Source: a bacterium (GTDB lineage Bacteria > Hinthialibacterota > Hinthialibacteria > H5-UNCL2). Taken from it: a DNA stretch of 64,000 nucleotides. The notes below the pieces were generated by a model. It worked only from the letters and a program-made list of their open reading frames with translations. It ran no database searches and had not been told where the DNA came from. The translations under genes were made by a program, and so were the position numbers. The stretch lies in the NCBI GenBank assembly GCA_015075175.1, contig JABTUV010000014.1, forward strand, positions 42,608 through 106,607. The letters are read 5' to 3'. Below are positions 46,936 to 56,110 of this stretch, in pieces (within the stretch, counting starts at the first letter, position 1; each line of letters starts with the position of its first letter).

Positions 46936-46970
46936 AGCAGCGGGAGCCGGGCGGCTCCCGCTGCTTTTTT
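46936..46970 (+). terminator. Rho-independent terminator after beta-helix operon 2
   Basis: A 13-bp stem, AGCAGCGGGAGCC (46936-46948) with GGCTCCCGCTGCT (46953-46965), a four-base loop and six T. Stronger stem than the terminator of operon 1 and unrelated in sequence. Confidence 0.93.
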
Positions 46971-47192
46971 GTATGGAGTGCGGCAGCTTGCTGCCGCGAC
47001 CTTGGCGCCCCCCTTAACAAGGGGGGTTGGGGGGGATGGAGCGCCCACGGGGGTCGTCCGCGCTCGAGGCCGCCCCCTTCGACTACGCTCAGGACTGCGC
47101 TTCGACTGCGGCCATCGGCCTGCGCTCTGGGCTGTCGGGGAGGTTGTCGGGCTGTAGTGCGGCAGCAAGCAGCCGCAGTCCAGATGGGGGCG
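46971..47192. repeat. Repeat cluster: families H and L
   Basis: Contains GGAGTGCGGCAGCTTGCTGC (46975), CCCCCCTTAACAAGGGGGG (near 47008, also half-present at 46895-46918) and GTGCGGCAGCAAGCAGCCGC (47156). All are palindromes. No gene is seen. Confidence 0.75.
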
Positions 47193-48458
47193 TCAGTTCT
47201 TCCCGATCAGGTCGTAGAGGCCGAAAATCGGCAGGTAGAGGGCGATCACGATGAAGCCGATCACGACGCCCAGGAAGACGATCAGGAGCGGCTCGATCAG
47301 CTTGGCGAGGCCATCCACCATGTCGTCCACCTCGCGCTCGTAAGCCTCGGCGACTTTGAAAAGCATGGCGTCGATGGCGCCGGTTTCCTCGCCTACCGCG
47401 ATCATGTGCACCACCAGCGGGGGGAAGACGGCGGGGAACTGCTTGAGCGGCTCGGAGATGGTCTCGCCGTCGCGGATCGACTTGTGCACCTCGACCACGG
47501 CCTTGGCGACGACCTCGTTGCCGGAGGTGTCTTTGACGATGACCAGCGCCTGCAGGATGGGCACGCCGGTATTGAGGAGGGTGCCGAAGGTACGCGAGAA
47601 GCGGGCGATGGCGGACTTCTGGATGAGCGTGCCGAACACCGGCAGCTTGAGTTTGACCAAGTCGGTGGCGTACTTGCCCTTTTCGGTGCGATTGACGAGG
47701 CGGTAGACGATCACTATGGCGATGAGGAAGGCCACGGCGACGTACCAGCGATGCAGCATGAACTCGCTGGCGGCGCGCAGGAACTCGGTAGGACCGGGGA
47801 GGCGGGTGCCGGGGCCGCCCAGTTCCAGGAAGATGGCGACGAACTTGGGAACGACGAACACCATGATGATGGTGAGCACGATGCTGGTGATGATGACCAC
47901 GATGATGGGGTACATGATGGCGCCGCGGACCTTGCTGCGCACGGCGGCGGCCTTCTCGGCGAAGATGGCGAGCCGGTCCAGGACGGTCTCGAGGGCGCCG
48001 CCGATCTCGCCCGCCTTGACCATGTTGACGTAGAGTTTGTTGAAGATTCTGGGCCACTTGGCGAGCGCCTCGGAGAAGGTGGCGCCGGCCTCCACGTCGT
48101 CGGCCACGCCGGTGACGGCTTCCTTGAGGTTCTTGTTGGAGGTCTGCTCTTCGAGGATGCGCAGGCTGCGCAGGAGCGGCAGACCGGCGCCGATGAGGGT
48201 CGCCAGCTGGCGGGTGAAGGCCATCATGTGCTTGCCGGCGACCTTGCCGCGGTTGAGCGCCTTGACGATGTGCTTGATGCCGGGCAGCTCGAAGAGGTCC
48301 GCCTGGGTGGCGGCGGCGGCCTTCTGGCGTTTGACCTCGGTGGGATAATACCCCATGCCGCGAAGCCGCTCGATGACGATGTCTTCGGTGGCGGCTTCGA
48401 TCATGCCCTTGATCTCCTTGCCGCCGCGGTCCATGGCCTTGTAGGCGACCTGCGCCAT
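47193..48458 (-). CDS. pilC: Type IV pilus / type II secretion inner-membrane platform protein PilC/GspF
   Basis: 421 residues with two T2SSF domains, each with an amphipathic helical bundle followed by membrane segments. Seen: the start AYKAMDRGGKEIKGMIEA, FTRQLATLIGAGLPLLRSLR, YVNMVKAGEIGGALETVLDR and YPIIVVIITSIVLTIIMVFV in the first half; FSRTFGTLLNTGVPILQALV and MIAVGEETGAIDAMLFKVAE plus a final hydrophobic end in the second. PilC anchors the assembly and retraction ATPases PilB/PilT under the inner membrane. No pilB, pilT or pilin gene is beside it; the ExeA-like and FlhG-like genes at 10-12 kb could belong to the same system. Transcribed towards the beta-helix operon (convergent). Confidence 0.95.
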   Translation of the reverse strand: MAQVAYKAMDRGGKEIKGMIEAATEDIVIERLRGMGYYPTEVKRQKAAAATQADLFELPGIKHIVKALNRGKVAGKHMMAFTRQLATLIGAGLPLLRSLRILEEQTSNKNLKEAVTGVADDVEAGATFSEALAKWPRIFNKLYVNMVKAGEIGGALETVLDRLAIFAEKAAAVRSKVRGAIMYPIIVVIITSIVLTIIMVFVVPKFVAIFLELGGPGTRLPGPTEFLRAASEFMLHRWYVAVAFLIAIVIVYRLVNRTEKGKYATDLVKLKLPVFGTLIQKSAIARFSRTFGTLLNTGVPILQALVIVKDTSGNEVVAKAVVEVHKSIRDGETISEPLKQFPAVFPPLVVHMIAVGEETGAIDAMLFKVAEAYEREVDDMVDGLAKLIEPLLIVFLGVVIGFIVIALYLPIFGLYDLIGKN

Positions 48459-48642
48459 TGTGGGGTACTCCTAACCCGAAACGTCACATACAGTCTATCG
48501 CCGAAGCTGGGGGACTGTCAATGAGACTACGGGGGTGGTGCGCTACCTCGGCCACGAAACTGGTAGCCGCGCGGCGCGCTGGAGGGCGCAGCACGCTGCG
48601 CAACTACGGCCCCGGCATTAACATCAATATCGACAAATCCTT
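48459..48642. other. Short gap with a family K palindrome
   Basis: GGCGCAGCACGCTGCGCAAC (48585-48604) is shared with 30207-30229 and, in translated form, with 1979-2004. Nothing else is recognised. Confidence 0.6.
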
Positions 48643-50783
48643 TTATTTCTCCACGCGAAAGGCGCGCTTGGTCGCGCCGATGTTGCCTTCCCGATCCTTG
48701 AAGCGCACGACCAGGGTGTGGCCGCCCGGTTCCAGGTCCTCGACGTTGAGGCGGAAGCGCAGGGTTTCCTCGCGTTCGTCAAAAAGGCCGTCCTCGGGCA
48801 CGACGCCCTGCCAGTCGCCGCCGTCCACGCAGTATTCGGCGTTGGAGAGGAGGCCGGCGTCGTCGGCGAGCGTAACGCCAGCGATCCAGCCGCGCCCGCT
48901 CCGTTCCACCTTCAGTTCCCGTCCCGGCACGACCCGGGGCGGCGTGTTATCTACCATGAAGGTTTCGGACACCAGCGTCGCCGACTTGACTTCGTCAGGT
49001 GGATTGGCGGGGGAGTCATCGACCGTCAGGCGAATCTCGTACTCGCCGTCGGGCACGGACTGGGTTTCCCAGCGGTAGTTATTGGCGGTGATTTCGTCCT
49101 TGAGGAGGAGCCAGCCCTGCTCGCCCTTGCCGCGGAATTCGAGTTTGGCCAGGAGAGAGTCGCCGTTGGGGTCGAGGGCCTGCCAATTGATGCTGATACG
49201 GCCGCCGTCGCCGGAGTCGCCGGAGGAGGAGGGGCGGGAGGGGGGCGCGCCGGAGGATTGATCGGGACGACCGGAGGGGGCGCCGGAACCCGGCTGAGAG
49301 GGTGGCTGCGGCGGCTGAGCGGGTGCGCCGCCCAGGTTGAGCTGGGTGATCTGGGGCGCGCGGTTCACCTGCCGCGCCGCCACGGAGACCTTCTCCAACC
49401 GCGGCGACTCGTTCCTGCCGCCCCGCTTGAACTCGGCCTTCCACTGCAGGAAGCGGCCGGCGGGGCTTTCAACGTCACCGGGGGATGTGCGGGACTTGCT
49501 CCAGGCGCTCCAGGTCTCGTCGGGCTTGGCGACGTTGCCGCTGCGGGTGGAAAACGCCAGGCTGCCGGAGCCGGAGCTCTCCCAGTCGATGCGCCCAAAG
49601 CGCGATTCGACGCCGAAGTCCTTGACGTCGGAGAGGAGTTCGCCCTTTTCGGCGAGTTCGTTCTGAATATGGACGACGGCGCCGGGATTGCCCGTGCCGG
49701 CCCAGAGTCGGCCGTCGGGTGCGCGCAGGAGCGAGAGCGCCATGTCGCCGGGTGCGCGCAGGAGGGTCTCGGCCGCGCCGGCCTCTGCGATGCGGTAGAG
49801 GGCGCCGGAGTTGTCGGTAGTCACGATGACGCCGGCCTCGCCGTCGGAGACCATGGCGAAGATGAGGGCGTTGGGACTCTGCCACCAGAGGGAGAGGTCG
49901 CCCTGGGCGGTGAGGCGGTAGACGCTACTGGTCTTGTTGACCCGGGCCTCGCCCGTGGGCGGGGTGGGCTGGCCGGGGGAGCGGGGCGCGACCTTGATTT
50001 CCGGGGTACCGGCCAGGAACAGGGCGCCCTCCGGTCCCTCGGCGAGCGCGCGGATTTCATGCGCCGGGCTGTCCCAGAGAATGCGTGTCCGCCCTCCGGG
50101 GAAATCTCGTAGATCAAGCCCTCGCCGACCGAGCCGGCGTAGATGACGCCCTTCCGCCCGACGAGGAGGCTGATGATGTGGGCTTCGGCGCTGGTGAGGA
50201 GTTTTTCGACCTTGTCCGGCCCCGCCAGGCGCAGGACTTGCGCGGGTTTACCGGTCGCCAGTACCAGCCGGCCCTGGGCATCGAAGGCCATGGCCCAGAT
50301 GTAGGTGGCGCCGGTCTTGTGGTAGATGGAGGTGCGGCCCTTCTCGTCGATCTGATAGATGATGCCGGAAGGGGAAGCGCCGGCGAAGAGGCGGCCGGAC
50401 TTGTCCACGGCCAGGGCGTAGATTTCGGCGGCGTCCAAGTCGGCGAGGAGTTCGAGTTTGCCGTCGTTGCCCCAGCGATGGATGCGGCCGTCGTTGCCCG
50501 TGCCGAGAAAGAGATTGCCGGCCTCGTCGCGGGCCAGCGACCAGACGAGGGGATCGGAGAGGGTCTTGGCGGCGTCCTTGGGCGTCTGGGTAGCCCGCGA
50601 GAGCGAGACGCGTCCGGGATCGGCGATGCGCACGCCCTGGGGTTGGCCGGCTTCGAAGTCGGCACGGGTATCCACCTCCCAGAGGACGGTGGGCGCGGCC
50701 TGGGCGGAAACCAGGAGCGAGGCGAGCGCCAGGACCAGCAGTGCGCCGCACCGGCGCGGAAACAAGGGACCGACTTGAGTCAT
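48643..50783 (-). CDS. Secreted beta-propeller protein with C-terminal Ig-like domains (one frameshift)
   Basis: About 713 residues. The ATG at 50781-50783 follows GGAGGT and gives a signal peptide (ALLVLALASLLVSAQA). Propeller blades follow with repeated 'V-x-x-L-A-x-D-x-x-G-x-L-F-x-G-T' units: PLVWSLARDEAGNLFLGTGN, EIYALAVDKSGRLFAGASPS, IWAMAFDAQGRLVLATGKPA, HIISLLVGRKGVIYAGSVGE. A single missing base near 50090 moves the frame; then IVTTDNSGALYRI and LSLLRAPDGRLWAGTGN continue the propeller. A Pro/Ser/Gly linker (about residues 480-520) leads to two Ig-like modules (RISINWQALDPNGDSLLAKL; PGGHTLVVRFKDREGNIGAT). It resembles the sensor half of large two-component regulators but has no kinase. 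The S55-type gene upstream is on the same strand. Confidence 0.75.
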
Positions 50784-50797
50784 ACGTCTGCACCTCC

Positions 50798-50886
50798 GAA
50801 AATTAGGGTCAGCGCCCATTTTTGCCGCAATTCCGGCGATCCACGCAACCTCCAGGCGCAAAAATAGGCGCTGACCCTAATTTTCG
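50798..50886. repeat. Family D inverted repeat, copy 2, supplying a stop codon
   Basis: AAAATTAGGGTCAGCGCCCA on the left and AATAGGCGCTGACCCTAATT on the right, as at 11688-11776. On the minus strand the TAG stop of the S55-like gene (50877) is part of the right arm, so its last codons GluAsn-stop come from the element. Confidence 0.88.
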
Positions 50887-52797
50887 CGGGGCGGGGCCTT
50901 GCGGTCCACGGTGAAGTTCAAGGTCTGGCTGCCGGAGACCGCCATGTCTATCGTGATGGATTGCTCCAGCAGTTTGTCGCCCTGGTAGAGTTGGGCGCCG
51001 CCGGTTTCGCTGGTTCCGGCGTGCACGAAGAGGACCGAGCCGGGCAGATCAGGCAGTTCGCGGCCACCCACGGTAGCACCGGCGTCCATATTGGAGACGG
51101 TGAAGACGAGGGTATTGTTGGGGACGACGTCGCGCAGGATTTCCAGCATTTTGGGGATGTTGTCGGCGACGTACTTGCCGGGGGCGCGGGCGCGGTCGCG
51201 CTGCTTGGCCGCCGGTCCGGCGGCGGCGGTGAGTTGATAGCGCCCGTCCGGCATCCACTCGGGAATCTCGAGCTGGAAGCGTTCCCAGCGGGGTGCGCGG
51301 TCGAACTGGGAAAGTTCGCAGGCCATCTGGAGTGAATCGCCGGGTCGCACGCGCTCGCGGGGGAGGCGCAAGGCGGTCAAGCTGACCATGCGCACGTCCT
51401 CCTCCAGCGTCGCCTCGACTTCGACCGAGTTGACGCGGACTTCCTCGTAGGGGTTGGTGAGCATGTAGTTGAGGGCCTGCCCCAGGTCGGTGAAGGCGGC
51501 CATGAAGGAGCCGTTGCCGGAGAAGAAGTTTTCATAAGTGAGATCGTCGTAGCCCTCCAGGTCGAGCCGGTAGCGGAGTTTGAGGGCGAAGGGGCCCAAG
51601 GCGCGCCTCGCGGTAGTCCAGGGAGGCCATCACGCCCATTTGGACCATGCTGGAGAGATAGGGAGGGATGGCGGACGACCTGGTAGTTGAAGCTGTCGTC
51701 GCGGCCGGCCTGGACGTTGCGGACGCGGACGGAGACAGGCAGCATCTCGGGCGTCGGGCCATAGAGCCGGCGACGCCCGGGGTGCGATCCTGGCGGAGGG
51801 AGCCGAGGGGTTCCAGGGCGTAACCGAGTTTGAAGGAGCGATTGAGCATGGCCATGACGTGGACGACGTAGGTGGCGTTGAAGGGGAGGTCGGTAGAACC
51901 GGCTTGGTCCATGGGATGGCCGAAGGCGACGAAGCGGTCGCCGTCCTGCCAGGTGAGGGTGCCGACGGCGGCGGCGTCGATGTCGCCGGAGAGGAGGCCG
52001 ACGCCGACGGAAGCGCCGGGTTCCAAAACGACCGGGTGGGTAGCCTCCTTCTTGCGCGCGCCGCCGGGCATGGCCAAGGGAACCCAGCCGCGCTGGTAGA
52101 ACTGGTCGCGAAACTCCTCGACGACGGAGGCGGGGACGCCGGACAGGACCAGCGGGGTCGCCAGGGGCATCATGGAACCGGCATCGGGAAGGAAGGTGGA
52201 ATTGGGCAGGAAGTCCGAGCCGGATTCGAGGCCGCGGAAGGGAAGAGCGGCGGAGTTCCACCATTGCTGGAGGGCCTCTTTGCCGGCGGCAGGATTGACG
52301 TGGGAGGGCGGGACGCGGCGCCACGGCTTCTTCGTCATGTCCTCCTTCATCACGTCCAGCATGGGGCCGATGGGGGTGACGCCGACGATGGGGTCCTTGC
52401 TGAACATGTAACCGTAGGCGAGGGCGCCGGCCAGGCGGCCCTCGATGTAGATGGGGCTGCCGCTCATGCCTGCGACCGTGCCCGAGTGTTCGAGATTCTG
52501 ACCCGAGAGGCGGCAGAGGATCATGTCGGTCTTGGCCAGGTTGTTCCAGACCACGCCGAGGACTTCGACCTGGAATTCTTCCACCTGGGTTCCCACGAAG
52601 ACGCTCTTGCCGACGCCCTTCATGCCGCGGGAGATATCGCGGGGGCTGATGGCGTTCAGGCCCAGGGCCAGGGGGGGACAGACGAGAAGAGCCAGCGCGG
52701 CCAGGCCAAGGCGAGCCGCGCGACCGCGCGTGCACAATGGGAGTACAGGCTTTAGCCTTTTGAAGCGCAAACTGAAGTTTGTACTCCGCTGGAGCAT
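50877..52797 (-). CDS. SpoIVB-like S55 peptidase domain protein (frameshifted)
   Basis: About 640 residues over several frames. From the ATG at 52795-52797 a Family C element is translated (RSTNFSLRFK), then a signal-anchor RLGLAALALLVCPPLALGLN and the S55 core: ISPRDISRGMKGVGKSVFVG, EEFQVEVLGVVWN, and GTVAGMSGSPIYIEG, where GMSGSP (110-115) carries the Ser nucleophile of SpoIVB-type peptidases; then GRLAGALAYGY and LTWQDGDRFVAFGHPMDQAG. A shift near 51770 leads to PEMLPVSVRVRNVQAGRDDS, another near 51680 to YLSSMVQMGVMASLDYREAR, a third at about 51600 to LKLRYRLDLEGYDDLTYENF. The C-terminal part is beta-rich. SpoIVB family proteins outside spore formers are secreted and of unknown target. 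True start uncertain because the repeat covers it. Confidence 0.75.
52741..52787. repeat. Family C element, single copy at the 5' end of the S55-like gene
   Basis: GAGTACAGGCTTTAGCCTTT and GCAAACTGAAGTTTGTACTC are imperfect inverted arms with AAACTGAAGTTT at the right. The element lies between the chosen start codon and the hydrophobic segment, so it either encodes residues 4-20 or forms the 5' leader of a shorter gene. Confidence 0.75.
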
Positions 52798-53187
52798 CGA
52801 GCATCCCTGTCGGACGGAATCGGCGGACGGACCATGGCGGCGTCGTCCGCAGTGGAGACTCTCGTATAGCACACAAAGCGCTTCCCGGCAACCGGCGGGT
52901 GGGCAAGGTTGCGACACCTCTCCACTGGGAGAGGTTGGCGCGAAGCGCCGGTTGAGGGGGAGGGAGGGAGGAGCGGGATGCATCGGGAGAAGACGATCGT
53001 AGCCACCTCCCCCTCACCCGCCCCTCCGGGGCGACCTCTCCCCCTGGGAGAGGTGAAGGCCCGCGTTGGCGTGGGGTCGCGCGTCGGCGCAGGCGGATCA
53101 CGGCCAAGAAGGGTGGACAGCAAACCTGCAATCCTTGGCAAGGGATGCGGGTTGAAGTATGGTAGGCGGCCGAAGCGGGAGGAAGGC
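52798..53187. repeat. 390-bp gap with family J hairpins (52914-53068)
   Basis: CACCTCTCCACTGGGAGAGGT and ACCTCTCCCCCTGGGAGAGG are facing units about 110 bases apart, related to 1338-1458. The remainder is C/G-run sequence. The Shine-Dalgarno GGGAGGAAGG precedes the next gene. Confidence 0.65.
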
Positions 53188-53475
53188 ATGAGCGGATGGG
53201 ATGTTTGGAAGGGTCTTTTTCATCGCGGCGGGCGGGCGGCGAAGGTCTCCTTCACGCAGGCCAAGCGGCTGGTGGTACTAATCGTGGGGCTGTCGGTGTT
53301 GCTGGTGGGATTGGCCATGGTCGTACTTCCGGGACCGGCGTTCATCGTGGTTCCGCTGGGGCTGGCGATTTTGGCGACGGAGTTCATCTGGGCGCGGCGG
53401 CTCTTGGCCCGGCTGAAGCGGGAGATCTCGAACGCGGGAGAGGCCATTAAGAACCGGCTGAACGGGAGCCAGTGA
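53188..53475 (+). CDS. PGPGW-type small transmembrane protein
   Basis: 95 residues from the ATG at 53188, just after GGGAGGAAGGC. Two hydrophobic segments: RLVVLIVGLSVLLVGLAMVV and FIVVPLGLAILATEFIWARR. The turn LPGPAF between them and the end ATEFIWARRLLARLKR match the PGPGW family of putative membrane proteins (the usual motif is PGPGW; here PGPAF). The function of the family is unknown. Stand-alone gene with no operon partner. Confidence 0.82.
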   Translation: MSGWDVWKGLFHRGGRAAKVSFTQAKRLVVLIVGLSVLLVGLAMVVLPGPAFIVVPLGLAILATEFIWARRLLARLKREISNAGEAIKNRLNGSQ

Positions 53476-53868
53476 GGTGCAGGGTGAGTCGTGCAGGCGA
53501 GCGATGGGACCTATGGGACGTATGGGACGTATATGCTGCGAGGCGATGGGTTTCATTGCTTATGCAGGGATCCATGGGGAGGCGGGAGGGCGCTGGAATC
53601 GGTCGGCATCACGGTCGATCCGGCGACCCGAACGTTGAGAAGATCGCCGGCGATTCCGCTGAAGAAGGGTCCACGTGCGTTGCGAGCGTGTCCGAAGGCG
53701 AAACCGGCGGAACTGTGTCCGCGCCAAAAAAGTGTTGAAATGGGGCGCAAGGCGTGCTCTAATAGGTGTGGATAGTACCGGCCCAATGCCTCTCGTCGAT
53801 GATTCAAGCGCGTCGCACGGCGCCACGAGAGGTACGGGCCTCTTTTCTTTCCACCGGGCGATTCAAGT
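53476..53868. other. 393-bp gap: family G 10-mers and a candidate promoter
   Basis: 53503-53533 holds three ATGGGACxTA units. TTGAAA (53735-53740) and TCTAAT (53758-53763) with a 17-bp spacer form a plausible promoter for the NYN gene. The segment 53560-53870 is less GC-rich than the average of the window, as is the gene after it. Confidence 0.5.
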
Positions 53869-54480
53869 ATGCAACGCGTTGCTCTAGTGTTGGACGGCGG
53901 CTTTCTGACCAAAAAGCTGCAACAACGGCTTCGACGCTACCCTCTTGCCAGCGATGTGGACCAGGAATGCCAACGTATTCTTGGCTTATCTGCGCTCGCC
54001 GATACAACACTGCTGCGGATCTATTACTACGATGCGCCGCCCCTTCAAAAAGTCATCAGCAATCCTGTTGACGGTTTCGAAAAAGATCTCGGCAGGACAC
54101 AGCGCGCGCGTGAATCGCGCGCGCTTCAGGAAGGCTTGGAGCTGCTGCCTAATTTCGCGGTTCGACGCGGCGAACTCTTGTTTCAGGGTTGGAAACTGGG
54201 GGACGCCGCCACGCGGCAGATCCAGACAACACCGCGCCCACCTGGAGCGAAGGATTTCGTTCCTGACATTAAGCAAAAGGGCGTCGACCTTCGTATGGGT
54301 CTCGACATTGCGTGGCTGGCGCTCAAGCGGCTGGTGGACATAATTGTGGTTGTAACGGGAGACGCGGACTTGGTACCGTCGTTGAAACTGGCGCGCAAGG
54401 AAGGCGTGCGCGTCTATCTCGAACATCTCGGCCATTCGGTATCGCGCGACCTGAAGGTCCACGTGGACTTGGTTTTGTAA
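53869..54480 (+). CDS. NYN (LabA/DUF88-like) nuclease-domain protein
   Basis: 203 residues. NYN domains share the PIN-like fold and cut RNA with a metal site of acidic residues. The first Asp is in VALVLDGGFLTKKL (Asp9), further acids follow in RQIQTTPRPPGAKDFVPDIK and KGVDLRMGLDIAWLALKR, and the last in VVVTGDADLVPSLKLARKEG, followed by VRVYLEHLGHSVSRDLKVHV. This set of Asp residues matches the family. The base composition is lower in G+C and the codon use less skewed than in neighbouring genes, so it may have been gained by transfer, perhaps as a phage-defence or RNA-decay gene. No Shine-Dalgarno is seen before the ATG at 53869. Confidence 0.88.
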   Translation: MQRVALVLDGGFLTKKLQQRLRRYPLASDVDQECQRILGLSALADTTLLRIYYYDAPPLQKVISNPVDGFEKDLGRTQRARESRALQEGLELLPNFAVRRGELLFQGWKLGDAATRQIQTTPRPPGAKDFVPDIKQKGVDLRMGLDIAWLALKRLVDIIVVVTGDADLVPSLKLARKEGVRVYLEHLGHSVSRDLKVHVDLVL

Positions 54481-54516
54481 ACGCGCGAGCGCAGTTACCG
54501 TCCGAAACTTCCCCCC

Positions 54517-55542
54517 TCACACATCCACCTTCACCGTCACGTCGTCGTGATCCTCTCTTGCGCGGTGCTGGACCTCGACGTGGGGCGGCTCCGGTTTCGG
54601 CCAGATGATGGAGGCGATGATCGAGAGGACCAGAATGGCGGCGACTACCCCGAGCGCGATGGAGGGCGGCAGGTGGAGGACCTCTGAGCCCAGCATCTTG
54701 ACGCCCACGAACACCAGTATGGCGGACAGGCCGTAATGGAGGTGGTGGAACATGCGCATGACTCCCGCCAGCGCGAAGTAGAGCGAGCGCAGGCCGAGGA
54801 TGGCGAAGACGTTGGAAGTGAAGACGATGAAGGGATCGCGGGTGATGGCGAAGATGGCGGGGATGGAGTCGCAGGCGAAGACCACGTCGCTGGATTCGAC
54901 CAGGAGCAGGACCACGAAAAGCGGGGTAGCGACGCGGCGGCCGGCGCGCCAGGTAAAGAACTTGCCCCCCTCGAAGTCTTCCGAAACGGGCATGAAACGC
55001 CGGAACAGTCTTAACACCGGATTGCGCTCGGGATGCACCTCCACGTCTTTCTGCAGGCCCATCTTGACGCCGGAGTAGATGAGAAACAGGCCGAAGACGT
55101 AAATGATCCAGTGGAAGCGGGCCAGGAGCGCCGCTCCCGCGGCGATAAACAGCGCCCGCATCACCAGCGCGCCCAGAATCCCCCAGAAAAGCACCCGGTG
55201 CTGGTACTGGGCGGGCACGCGGAAATAGGTGAAGATGAGGAGGAAGACGAAGATGTTGTCCATGGAGAGCGAATATTCGATCAGGTAGCCGGTGAGGAAT
55301 TCGAGCGCGGGATGGGCGCCCTTGAAGTAGTAGATGCCGACGCAGAAGGCGAGGGCCAGGCTGATCCAGACGCCGGTCCAGGCCAGCGCTTCGCGGAATC
55401 GCACCACGTGCGCGCGGCGGTGGAAGACGCCCAGGTCCAGGCTCATGACGATCAGGACGATCAGGCTGAAGCCGATCCAGAGAAGGGGGGTAGTCACGAA
55501 GGTGCGGACTCCAAGGAGATGAATGACTGCCGGGGAGAGCAT
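54517..55542 (-). CDS. TerC/Alx family membrane protein
   Basis: 341 residues with about nine membrane helices. TerC/Alx proteins export Mn2+ or support metal handling at the membrane. Signature segments: LDLGVFHRRAHVVRFREALA, EYSLSMDNIFVFLLIFTYFR (with the conserved Asp of SMDN), LLVESSDVVFACDSIPAIFA (the second conserved Asp/Ser motif), FTSNVFAILGLRSLYFALAG and FVGVKMLG. The pair of DN/D motifs is intact, which supports ion transport. No yybP-ykoY riboswitch is recognised upstream. Single gene; the upstream gap (55543-55750) is repeat-rich. Confidence 0.93.
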   Translation of the reverse strand: MLSPAVIHLLGVRTFVTTPLLWIGFSLIVLIVMSLDLGVFHRRAHVVRFREALAWTGVWISLALAFCVGIYYFKGAHPALEFLTGYLIEYSLSMDNIFVFLLIFTYFRVPAQYQHRVLFWGILGALVMRALFIAAGAALLARFHWIIYVFGLFLIYSGVKMGLQKDVEVHPERNPVLRLFRRFMPVSEDFEGGKFFTWRAGRRVATPLFVVLLLVESSDVVFACDSIPAIFAITRDPFIVFTSNVFAILGLRSLYFALAGVMRMFHHLHYGLSAILVFVGVKMLGSEVLHLPPSIALGVVAAILVLSIIASIIWPKPEPPHVEVQHRAREDHDDVTVKVDV

Positions 55543-55750
55543 ACACGAAGCGGCCGGCGCGCCAAGGGGGGAATTGCGCGATGCCCGGGTCGCCGCGGAG
55601 GTTTAAACAAGCAGCGCCGGCCTGGCAGCAAGGGGCCGAAGCGTGTGGGCAAGATGCCCACACGCAAGCCGGCGGGACGCCGGCGCTACGTCGGTGTGCC
55701 TCGATCCGCCGGGAGACCGCCGTTGGGCCATGCTGGGCGCGAGGACGCTC
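55543..55750. repeat. GC-rich palindromic clutter between terC-like and cupin genes
   Basis: TGTGGGCAAGATGCCCACAC and GCCGGCGGGACGCCGGC are perfect or near-perfect palindromes, related in style to 7630-7790. No gene. Confidence 0.55.
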
Positions 55751-56110
55751 TTACGCGGGCTTGGCGTACTCTCCCATGCCGGTGATGTCGATGACGACGG
55801 CGGGTTCGTCGCCGACCGTCCAGGCGTCGTGGCCGGGCGGCAGGAGCGAGACGTCGCCGGGGCCGTAGGTCGCCTCGCTGCCGTCGTCCATGACCACGTG
55901 CAGGCGCCCCGAGACGTGGTACTGGAGATGCGGCGCTTCGCAGCTCTTCGTCTTGACCAGCGGTTTGACGTGAGTGGACCACTTCCAGCCGGGCTGGAAG
56001 GTTCCCCGCCCGAAGGTGACGCCGCCCAGCGTCACCAGCTCCAACTTGCCCTTCTCGAAGCTGCGCACTTCATCGGGTTTCGCCATGCTCTTCTTCTGCA
56101 TCTGGGACAT
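55751..56110 (-). CDS. Small single-domain cupin protein
   Basis: 119 residues from the ATG at 56108-56110, after AAAGGAG. A single beta-barrel: LELVTLGGVTFGRGTFQPGW, then WSTHVKPLVKTKSCEAPHLQ (first cupin motif region with His), YHVSGRLHVVMDDGSEATYG, and GDVSLLPPGHDAWTVGDEPA (second motif, PGH). The spacing suits a metal-binding cupin of unknown substrate; the ending VVIDITGMGEYAK occurs in a widespread family of hypothetical cupins. A longer frame to 56347 covers repeat DNA and lacks family features. Confidence 0.88.
   Translation of the reverse strand: MSQMQKKSMAKPDEVRSFEKGKLELVTLGGVTFGRGTFQPGWKWSTHVKPLVKTKSCEAPHLQYHVSGRLHVVMDDGSEATYGPGDVSLLPPGHDAWTVGDEPAVVIDITGMGEYAKPA

Noticed and set aside
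47157-48524. 455-codon frame opposite pilC
   Set aside because: Runs antisense to a complete PilC with full family motifs; its sequence is Gly/Asp/His-rich without domains, the usual shadow in GC-rich DNA.
54517-55750. yybP-ykoY manganese riboswitch before the TerC-like gene
   Set aside because: No matching conserved stretches; the upstream DNA is palindromic repeat clutter.
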